From contig JAQSCO010000061.1 in the NCBI GenBank assembly GCA_029945445.1, positions 1 through 64,000 of the forward strand: a stretch of DNA of 64,000 nt, read 5' to 3'. Below the pieces are notes generated by a model, which saw only the letters and a program-made list of their open reading frames with translations, did not search any database and had not been told where the DNA came from. The stretch is from Lacunisphaera sp. Lineage in GTDB: Bacteria; Verrucomicrobiota; Verrucomicrobiia; Opitutales; Opitutaceae. Shown here piece after piece: positions 58,116-64,000 of the stretch (position 1 is its first letter; every line of letters begins with the position of its first letter). Made by a program: the position numbers and the translations under genes.

Positions 58116-58913
58116 TTACTGGACACCTTCTGCGGGATCCGCGTTGCTGCGTCTATTCAAAAACTCCCGCACCCGCGGATTGTCGCTGGAATCGCGCAGC
58201 ACCCGCGGGTCGCCCTCCGCGATGACCCCGCGCGCGTCGCGGTCGAGCATCACCACCCGGTGGGCGATGCCGAAGATGCTGGCCAGCTCGTGCGATACAA
58301 TGACGATGGTCGTGCCGAGCGTCTCGTGGATCTGCACCACCAGTTCGTCCAGCTTGAGCGAGGTGATGGGATCGAGGCCGGCCGACGGCTCGTCGAAGAA
58401 CACGATGGCCGGATCGAGCGCCAGCGCCCGGGCCAGGCCGGCGCGCCGCTGCATGCCGCCGCTGAGTTCGCCCGGGAAGTATTCGCCGTAGCCCGCGAGG
58501 CCGACCTGGGCCAGCTTCAGGGCCACCACCTCCGCGCGCTCCCTGGCGGTCAGCTCGGTGTAAAGCTGGAGCGGCAGGGCGACGTTCTCGTGCAGGGTCA
58601 TCGAGCTCCACAACGCGCCGCCCTGGTAGAGCACACCGAAGGTGCGCAGCAGCGCCTGGCGCCCGCCGGCCTCGGCGTGCGTGAAGTCCCGCCCGGAATA
58701 CCGCACCGTCCCGCGGGTCGGCTGCCGCAGGCCGATCAGGTGGCGCAGCAGCGTGCTCTTGCCGCAGCCGTTGCCGCCGATGATGAAGAAAATCTCCCCG
58801 CGCTTCACGTCGAACGACACGTTCTGCAGCACCACACGGTCGCCGTAGCGGCATTCGAGGCCCTCGATCGCGATGGCGGGCAGGACGGCGGCGGGTGGGA
58901 CGGGGGCGTTCAT
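58116..58913 (-). CDS. MlaF-like ABC transporter ATPase
   Basis: The 265-residue ATPase drives Mla-type lipid movement. It has Walker A GGNGCGKSTLLRHL near residue 45, Q-loop around VLYQGGALWSSMTL, signature LSGGMQRRAGLARALALDP and Walker B IVFFDEPSAGLDP, then the switch His in VIVSHELASIFGI. MlaF-type insertion VALPLQLYTEL is present. I chose ATG 58913, eight bases after the permease stop. Mla systems move phospholipids between membranes; direction is not determined here. Confidence 0.9.
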   Translation of the reverse strand: MNAPVPPAAVLPAIAIEGLECRYGDRVVLQNVSFDVKRGEIFFIIGGNGCGKSTLLRHLIGLRQPTRGTVRYSGRDFTHAEAGGRQALLRTFGVLYQGGALWSSMTLHENVALPLQLYTELTARERAEVVALKLAQVGLAGYGEYFPGELSGGMQRRAGLARALALDPAIVFFDEPSAGLDPITSLKLDELVVQIHETLGTTIVIVSHELASIFGIAHRVVMLDRDARGVIAEGDPRVLRDSSDNPRVREFLNRRSNADPAEGVQ

Positions 58914-58920
58914 CGGGGCG

Positions 58921-60051
58921 TTACCAGCCAAGGGCGTTGAAGATCACCGCATAGAGCGCGTCGGTCACGATGATGAGCAGGATGCCGGTGACCACCGCGG
59001 AGGTCGCCGCCTGACCGACACCCGCGGCACTGCGGTCGGACCTCAGCCCGCGCAGGCACCCGGACAGGCCGATGATGAGGCCGAACGTTGCCGCCTTGAT
59101 CAGGCCGGTGCTCAGGTCGGATAGGTCGATGATCGATTTGGTCTCGGCCCAATAGAGGCTGGTCGGGATGTCCAGGATTGACCAGGAGATGACCATGCCG
59201 CCGAAGATGCCGAGGAAGTTCGAGTAGACCGCCAGCAGCGGCATCATCACACACAGGGCCGTCAGGCGCGGCATCACCAGGAAATCGATCGGGGACACCC
59301 CGAGGGTCTCAAGCGCGTCGATCTCCTCGTTGGCCTTCATCGTGGCCAGCGTGGCCGCGAATGCGGCGCCGGTGCGGCCGGCCAGCACGATGGCCGCCAT
59401 CATCGGCCCCATCTCGCGCACGACCGACAGGCCGACGAGGTCGGCCACATAAACGTCGGCGCCGAACTGCCGCAGCTGCACGGCGCCCTGGTAGGCCATG
59501 ATGATACCGACGAGGAAACTGATCAGCCCGACAATCGGCAGCACCATGGCGCCGCATTCCTGCATCTCGACCAGGCAGTCGCTGAAGCGGAACTGGGCCC
59601 GGCCGCGGATGAACCGCAGCGCGCTGAACGCGCATTCGCCCACCAGCCACGCAATATCCTTGAGCTCGGTCCAGATGGCGAAAGTCGCCTTGCCGACGAA
59701 GGCGAACAGGTCCGGCAGGCCATGCGGGCGGGCCGGCGGGTTCACCGGTTTTTTCGCCAGCAGTTGCGCCAGCCGGTCCGCGCCCGGCGGCAGGCCCGCC
59801 AACTCCAAGGCGATGTCGTGCTCCTCGCACCACGCGCGCGCCGCGCGGATAAAGATGGCCAGCGAGCTGTCCCACGCGCCGAGATCGTCGGCCTGCAGCC
59901 GGACCCGGGCCGGCCGCGGCCCCACCATCAGGTTGCCCCAAGCCGGCCAGCCCGCCGTCATCTGCCAGTCTCCTCCCACCCGCACCACCAGGGTATCGCC
60001 CTCCAGCGAGGTCACGGCACGGGCGGCTGGTTGGGAAGCGGCGGACGTCAT
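58921..60051 (-). CDS. MlaE-like permease with N-terminal STAS domain
   Basis: The 376-residue protein starts at ATG 60051. The first about 100 residues resemble a STAS/MlaB-like domain (GDTLVVRVGGDWQMTAGWPA, LQADDLGAWDSSLAIFIRAA). The MlaE permease follows with about five membrane helices: GAMVLPIVGLISFLVGIIMAYQGAVQLRQFGA, LSVVREMGPMMAAIVLAGRTGAAFAATLATMKANEEIDAL and the late FGLIIGLSGCLRG. STAS fused to MlaE replaces a separate MlaB. It is first of the four-gene operon. Confidence 0.9.
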   Translation of the reverse strand: MTSAASQPAARAVTSLEGDTLVVRVGGDWQMTAGWPAWGNLMVGPRPARVRLQADDLGAWDSSLAIFIRAARAWCEEHDIALELAGLPPGADRLAQLLAKKPVNPPARPHGLPDLFAFVGKATFAIWTELKDIAWLVGECAFSALRFIRGRAQFRFSDCLVEMQECGAMVLPIVGLISFLVGIIMAYQGAVQLRQFGADVYVADLVGLSVVREMGPMMAAIVLAGRTGAAFAATLATMKANEEIDALETLGVSPIDFLVMPRLTALCVMMPLLAVYSNFLGIFGGMVISWSILDIPTSLYWAETKSIIDLSDLSTGLIKAATFGLIIGLSGCLRGLRSDRSAAGVGQAATSAVVTGILLIIVTDALYAVIFNALGW

Positions 60052-60143
60052 GGACGGTTGAAAGTGTGCGGGGTGAGCCCGGCGGCGCCAGACTGATTTT
60101 AGCCGTGCCAATAGGTAGCCCATCCGCGAGAAATGTTCCCTGC

Positions 60144-60785
60144 ATGCACTATCGCACCGTCCTCTTTGACCTCGACGGCACCCTGCTCGACCACTTTGCC
60201 GCCATTCACCGCTGCCACTCCTATACGATGCGGCAGCTCGGCCTGGCGGAACCGACCATGGCCCAGGTGCGCGCTGCGGTGGGCGCCGGCGTCGAGGTGG
60301 CGGTCGAGCGGCTTGTCGGCCCGGAGCTCAAGCCCGCCGCGCTCGCCCTCTACCGGCCGTATTGGGATGCCACGATGCTCGACGACGTGGAACTCCTGCC
60401 GGGTGCGAAGGAGCTCCTCGCCTTCCTCAAGCAGAGCGGCGTGCGCACCGGCGTCTTCACCAACAAGCACGGCCCGTCCTCGCGCCTCGCCTGCGCGCAC
60501 CTCGGCCTCGCGGGCCTGCTCGACGCCAACTTCGGCGCAACCGACACGCCGTGGCTCAAGCCCGACCCGCCGTTCGCCCGCCATGTGCTGGCCGCGCTCG
60601 GCGCGGACGCCGCCACGACGCTGATGGTCGGCGACTCACCCTACGACTTCGAGGCCGCGCGCAACGCCGGCCTCGCGTTCTACGGCGTCACCACCGGCAC
60701 GCACACGGCGGCTGAACTCCGGGCCGCCGGCGCGACGGAGATTTTCCCCGACCTGCCGGCGATCCAGCGCCGGCTGGCGGGCTGA
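60144..60785 (+). CDS. HAD-family hydrolase (phosphoglycolate-phosphatase-like)
   Basis: The 213-residue phosphatase has motif I LFDLDGTLLDHF (nucleophile Asp), motif II VFTNKHG, motif III Lys in WLKPDP, and motif IV VGDSPYDFEAARNAG. The helical cap (about residues 15-80) is as in phosphoglycolate phosphatase and beta-phosphoglucomutase groups. Substrate is not defined by sequence. It diverges from the Mla-like operon. I chose ATG 60144 as it begins just before motif I. Confidence 0.9.
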   Translation: MHYRTVLFDLDGTLLDHFAAIHRCHSYTMRQLGLAEPTMAQVRAAVGAGVEVAVERLVGPELKPAALALYRPYWDATMLDDVELLPGAKELLAFLKQSGVRTGVFTNKHGPSSRLACAHLGLAGLLDANFGATDTPWLKPDPPFARHVLAALGADAATTLMVGDSPYDFEAARNAGLAFYGVTTGTHTAAELRAAGATEIFPDLPAIQRRLAG

Positions 60786-60786
60786 T

Positions 60787-61479
60787 TCACGCCGGCTGGC
60801 GCAGCACGCCGAGCTTCAGCTCGACCACGTCGAAGCGCAGCCCGCGCGCCGCGCAGAATTCCTCCAGCGCCTGCCGCGCGCCGTCGTAGACATGACCGGC
60901 GTGGCAGTCGTCCACCACGATGACGCCGCCGCGACTGAGCAGCGGCCAGAGTTTTTCCAGCGCGGCCTTGGTCGGCTGGTAGAGGTCGACGTCGAGCAGC
61001 ACGTAGCAAAAACGCGCCTCCGCCGGAAAGGCGAAGTCCTGCACGGCGGCGGCGTGCGCGGTGACGCGCGTGATGCCGTTGAGCGCCATCGTGCGGTCGA
61101 ACCAGCGCGGGGAGTTGATGGTGAACTTGTCCAGCGCGCGCCGGTCCGCGGCGGAATCCTTGCCGCGGGCCGCCTGCTCATGGGCTACATCCGCCGCGAC
61201 GAAGCCCCCGAAGGTGTCGATCGCCCAGTAGCGCTTGGCCGGTGCGATGGCGTCGAGGTGGCGGTTGAGCCACACCGTGGTGTAGCCGCGGTAGCAGCCG
61301 ATCTCGCAGAAATCCCCCGGCGCCGCGGCGGCCTCGGTCGCCAGCGCCGTGAGCCGCGCCAGCTGCGCCGGCGTGAAGGCGTAGCGGTATTTGTAGAGCA
61401 GGTAGGCCCGCAGCGGCGACCAGAACAGCGCCCGCTTCACCAGGCCATCGAGGAAAATCTCCCAGCGCGAGTTGGTCAT
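60787..61479 (-). CDS. SAM-dependent methyltransferase, TylF/MycF-like
   Basis: The 230-residue class I methyltransferase shows the SAM site DFCEIGCYRGYTTVWLN, the second strand YWAIDTFGGF, and a metal-binding Asp pair in VLLDVDLYQPTKAAL and VIVVDDCHAGH. This is the pattern of the TylF family, which methylates hydroxyl groups of sugars or small molecules. No biosynthetic cluster is nearby. It converges with the HAD hydrolase gene, the two stops being one base apart. Confidence 0.8.
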   Translation of the reverse strand: MTNSRWEIFLDGLVKRALFWSPLRAYLLYKYRYAFTPAQLARLTALATEAAAAPGDFCEIGCYRGYTTVWLNRHLDAIAPAKRYWAIDTFGGFVAADVAHEQAARGKDSAADRRALDKFTINSPRWFDRTMALNGITRVTAHAAAVQDFAFPAEARFCYVLLDVDLYQPTKAALEKLWPLLSRGGVIVVDDCHAGHVYDGARQALEEFCAARGLRFDVVELKLGVLRQPA

Positions 61480-61483
61480 GGTC

Positions 61484-61852
61484 CTATTGGCCGCCGCTGG
61501 TGGCGCACACCAGCGCCAGCGCGATCGCGCCGGGCACGGCCTGCACCCAGAGGATCTTCCGGCTGGCGGTCGCCGCGCCGAAAATGCCCGCGATGATCAC
61601 GCAGGAGAGGAAGAAGACCTTGATGGTGTGCCCGTCCGCCCCCGCCAGCAGCCCCCACCCCAGCCCGGCGGCGAGAAAGCCGTTGTAGAGTCCCTGGTTC
61701 ATCGCGAGTGACTTGGTCAGCTCGGCTTTCTCCGGGGTGAGCGCAAAGACGCGCCGGCCGTAGGGTTTCGTCCAGAGGAACATCTCGAGCACGAGGAAGT
61801 AGACGTGCAACAAAGCCACCAGCCCGACCAGTCCGTCCGCGAGTAATCTCAT
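61484..61852 (-). CDS. DUF1304 membrane protein
   Basis: The 122-residue protein has four hydrophobic segments and the family marks LLHVYFLVLEMFLW, MNQGLYNGFLAAGL, and a late GIFGAATASRKILWVQAVPGAIALAL. DUF1304 proteins are small inner-membrane proteins of unknown function. Its stop is five bases before the methyltransferase start, so the two are likely co-transcribed. Confidence 0.88.
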   Translation of the reverse strand: MRLLADGLVGLVALLHVYFLVLEMFLWTKPYGRRVFALTPEKAELTKSLAMNQGLYNGFLAAGLGWGLLAGADGHTIKVFFLSCVIIAGIFGAATASRKILWVQAVPGAIALALVCATSGGQ

Positions 61853-61897
61853 GGCCCGAGTGAGCCAGCCCCGCCCCCCGGTGACAACGCCACAATG

Positions 61898-62341
61898 TCA
61901 GGCCGGCCGGCGCGCGATCAGCAGGCTGGCCGTCATGTCCTGGACGGTCTTGCCGTGCTGGTTGAATGTCCGGCAGCGCAACCTGATCAGGCCGCGGTCG
62001 GGGCGGGTCGGCGCCGGCTTGAGGCCGGCCACCTCCATGACTACGCGCAACCGGTCTCCCGGCAGGACCGGCCGGGGCCAGCGCAGCTCGTCGACGCCCT
62101 GGCCGATCACGCCGCCGTCCAGGTTCATTTCCCCCTGCACCATCAGGCGCATGCTCACCGCCGCGGTGTGCCAGCCGCTCGCCACGAGCTGGCCGAAGAG
62201 CGTGGCCCGCGCGGCCGCCGGATCGGTGTGGAAGGGCTGCGGGTCAAACTGCCGCCCAAAGGCCATGATTTCCTCCGCCGTCACCTCATGCTCGGCGGTG
62301 TTGAATTTGTCGCCTGTTTTCAGGTCCTCGAAAAAGCGCAT
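61898..62341 (-). CDS. MaoC-like dehydratase (hotdog fold)
   Basis: The 147-residue protein starts at ATG 62341 (MRFFEDLKTGDKF). The hydratase motif is FGRQFDPQPFHTDPAAA with catalytic Asp and His, followed by FGQLVASGWHTAAVSMRLM. MaoC proteins hydrate enoyl-CoA or related acyl chains. The length is that of a single hotdog domain that would dimerise. It is divergent from recD2, 83 bases away. Confidence 0.9.
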   Translation of the reverse strand: MRFFEDLKTGDKFNTAEHEVTAEEIMAFGRQFDPQPFHTDPAAARATLFGQLVASGWHTAAVSMRLMVQGEMNLDGGVIGQGVDELRWPRPVLPGDRLRVVMEVAGLKPAPTRPDRGLIRLRCRTFNQHGKTVQDMTASLLIARRPA

Positions 62342-62424
62342 GCACCCCCGGATAGCCGTTTTCGCCGCGAAGTCGAATGCGGCTGTGGTTGCGTCACCCC
62401 GCCCCGTGTGCAAATTCGGCTCCC

Positions 62425-64000
62425 GTGGCGAATCCCGCTCCCCTTTCCCTCACCGGCGTCCTCGAGCGCATCATCTTCTTCAACGAGGAGAACCACTACA
62501 CCATCGCGGAGCTGAAACCCGACAAGGGCACCGAGGCCGTTACCGTCGTCGGCGCGCTGCCGGGCGTGCAGTGCGGCGAGACGCTCCAGCTCACCGGCGA
62601 ATGGACGAAGCACGCGCAGCACGGGGCGCAATTCAAGATCGCCGCCTACAAGTCCGAGCTCCCCTCCTCCGTCTACGGCATCCGCAAATACCTCGGCAGC
62701 GGCCTCGTGCCGGGCATCGGCAAGGTCTACGCCAACAAGATCGTGGACGCGTTCGGCACGGACACCTTCCGCATCCTCAGCGAGGAATCCGGCAAGCTGC
62801 GCAAGGTGCCCGGCATCGGCAAGGTGCGTGCCACGTCGATCAAGTCCGCGTGGGAGGATCAAAAAACCCTGCGTGAGGTGCACATCTTTCTCCAGACCTA
62901 CGGCGTCACGACCTCGCAATGTGTCCGCATCGTGAAAAAATTCGGCCCCGCGGCGCAGCAGATCGTGCGCAACGAGCCCTACCAGATCGCCCGCGAGATC
63001 GAGGGCATCGGCTTCAAGACCGCGGACCGCATCGCCATCAACCTCGGTTTCGCCAACGACGCCGCACCCCGCCTCGACGCCGGCCTCATCTACGCCCTGC
63101 AGATCCTGGAAGAGGACGGCCACACCGCCTACCCGCGCGGCGAACTGGTGTCCTTTACGGCCAACCTGCTCGAAACCTCGGCCGAACTCGTTGAGGCCCG
63201 CATCGACGCGCTGCTGAAGGAAAAGAGTGTGGTGCAGCATGCCGGTGGAACCCGGCCTTCATCCTTCGCCAAGGCTACAGACGACAGGCCGGACGGGTTT
63301 GTGGCGGGCGCGAATCCTGAAAGCGCGTCCGGAGGCCGCGCTCCACCTTCCCGCAGTCCGCACGCCTTTATCCAGCTGCCGCACAATGATCGCGCTGAGA
63401 AAAAAATCGCCGACGTCGTGCAGCGTCTCGACGCCGTGCCGTCGGGCCTGCCGGCCATCAAGGTCGACGCCGCCATCGCCTGGGCGCAGGCCAAGGCGGG
63501 CTTTGAGTTCCACCCGTTGCAGAAGTCCGCGCTGTCGCACGCCCTCGCCCACAAGATCAGCATCCTCACCGGCGGCCCGGGCACGGGAAAAGCCCAGCCG
63601 CTGCATGCCTTGGTGCTGACTCCAGACGGCTTTCGTGCCATCGGCCAACTCCGACCCGGCGATAAGATCATCACACCCGAAGGCACCATCGCGCCTGTGC
63701 AAGGCATATATCCCCAAGGCCTCAAGCCGGTCTTCCGCGTCCATTTCAGCGACGGAAGATCCTGCGAATGCTGCGGCGAGCATTTATGGAAAGTCTGGAC
63801 GCGCACATCGGTTTGGAGCCCGACGAAACGAAAAAAGATCAGGTCGCGCGGCTGGCGGGTCGTGCCCCTCAGCTATGTGCAACGTCGGCTGGCCGAACAC
63901 CGGTCCGAGAGCGAACGCATGGGTGTGCCCCTGCTCACCCCTTGCACCAACCTGCCGGATATCACCTTACCCTGCGATCCCTACGTGCTCGGCGCGTTGA
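62425..64000 (+). CDS. recD2: RecD2-type DNA helicase interrupted by an intein (3' end outside window)
   Basis: From GTG 62425 the frame is open for 525 codons to the window edge. It begins with an OB-like domain (LTGVLERIIFFNEENHYTIA). Helix-hairpin-helix motifs follow: LVPGIGKVYANKIV near residue 93, VPGIGKVRATSIK, and IEGIGFKTADRIAINLGF near 192. Then comes the start of the SF1B helicase (FHPLQKSALSHALAHKISILTGGPGTGK, about residues 362-389). After the Walker A Lys an intein starts. A Pro/Ser-rich insertion from repeat DNA lies at about residues 272-316. RecD2 unwinds DNA in repair; activity here would need protein splicing. No ATG precedes the domain in this frame. Confidence 0.9.
   Translation, partial: MANPAPLSLTGVLERIIFFNEENHYTIAELKPDKGTEAVTVVGALPGVQCGETLQLTGEWTKHAQHGAQFKIAAYKSELPSSVYGIRKYLGSGLVPGIGKVYANKIVDAFGTDTFRILSEESGKLRKVPGIGKVRATSIKSAWEDQKTLREVHIFLQTYGVTTSQCVRIVKKFGPAAQQIVRNEPYQIAREIEGIGFKTADRIAINLGFANDAAPRLDAGLIYALQILEEDGHTAYPRGELVSFTANLLETSAELVEARIDALLKEKSVVQHAGGTRPSSFAKATDDRPDGFVAGANPESASGGRAPPSRSPHAFIQLPHNDRAEKKIADVVQRLDAVPSGLPAIKVDAAIAWAQAKAGFEFHPLQKSALSHALAHKISILTGGPGTGKAQPLHALVLTPDGFRAIGQLRPGDKIITPEGTIAPVQGIYPQGLKPVFRVHFSDGRSCECCGEHLWKVWTRTSVWSPTKRKKIRSRGWRVVPLSYVQRRLAEHRSESERMGVPLLTPCTNLPDITLPCDPYVLGAL
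63238..63372 (+). repeat. Repeat-derived in-frame insertion in recD2
   Basis: About 45 codons (residues ~272-316) interrupt the usual transition between the HhH region and the helicase core. The DNA contains TCCTTCGCCAAGGCTACAGA, whose core CGCCAAGGCTAC is the reverse complement of GTAGCCTTGGCG at about 10808-10820, between permease and binding-protein genes. The translation (PSSFAKATDDRPDGF, SASGGRAPPSRS) is low in structure. It is apparently a dispersed repeat translated in frame. Confidence 0.65.
63592..64000 (+). other. Intein N-terminal region in the RecD2 Walker A motif
   Basis: Directly after GGPGTGK the chain changes to AQPLHALVLTPDGFRAIGQL and RPGDKI, a block A of Hint/intein domains (first residue Ala). 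Block B follows: GLKPVFRVHFSDGRS, then CECCGEHLWKVW with the block B His. About 60 residues of basic linker come next, and the window ends in ITLPCDPYVLGAL, which fits the start of a LAGLIDADG endonuclease block. The C-terminal splicing block (HN and the +1 residue) lies beyond the edge. Confidence 0.9.

Overview
The window is a high-GC chromosomal segment that most resembles a member of Verrucomicrobiota, family Opitutaceae. This is inferred from gene content, not from a search. The indications are five PEP-CTERM proteins with the sorting tail IPEPSTYA followed by a helix and an Arg-rich end, a GxxExxY nuclease-fold gene, a NarL-type sensor kinase beside a TonB-dependent receptor and a GH2 enzyme, DapL-type lysine synthesis, weak Shine-Dalgarno sequences, and many intergenic palindromes.

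Layout. 0-5.6 kb: tRNA-Ser; a PEP-CTERM gene between two ~190 bp direct repeats; a second PEP-CTERM gene broken by one in-frame amber codon; a lone receiver-domain protein; DUF983; the rpsB-tsf operon; a cytochrome b562-like protein. 5.6-14.9 kb: an L-arabinose locus, araB-araA-araD followed by a sugar ABC transporter (permease, binding protein, ATPase). A 458 bp inverted-repeat-bounded GxxExxY element sits between the binding-protein and ATPase genes. 15-30.3 kb, between tRNA-Met and tRNA-Val: an accessory region. It holds an AbiE-type antitoxin with a truncated toxin, a glycosidase fragment, a 386 bp IS66 deletion derivative with both terminal repeats and an 8 bp target duplication, an IS630/IS1380 chimera, a GH2 / TonB receptor / two-component polysaccharide locus, PepSY and PKD fragments, galM, a truncated sulfatase and a terminase remnant.

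30.5-44 kb: nth, a TonB-like protein, a helical-repeat protein, a 2235-residue secreted nuclease with Ig-like and MBG repeats, and gcvP carrying an in-frame palindromic insertion. 44-50 kb: CHAD, fumarylacetoacetase-like and cupin proteins, then three tandem PEP-CTERM genes, each followed by nearly the same terminator. 50-62.4 kb: an OPT transporter, panE and panC (pantothenate), dapL (lysine/peptidoglycan), a LuxR-type regulator, an MCE/Mla-like lipid transport operon (mlaE-mlaF-mlaD-lipoprotein), a HAD phosphatase, a TylF-like methyltransferase, DUF1304 and a MaoC hydratase. 62.4-64 kb: recD2, read from a GTG start and open to the window edge. Its Walker A motif is split after the Lys by an intein, which the window cuts where a homing-endonuclease motif would begin.

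The strongest leads are the RecD2 Walker-A intein, the inverted-repeat-framed GxxExxY element in the arabinose operon, the mini-IS66 with its target duplication, palindromic repeats translated in frame inside gcvP and recD2, and the amber-interrupted PEP-CTERM gene. All family assignments come from reading motifs in the translated sequence; no database search was run.
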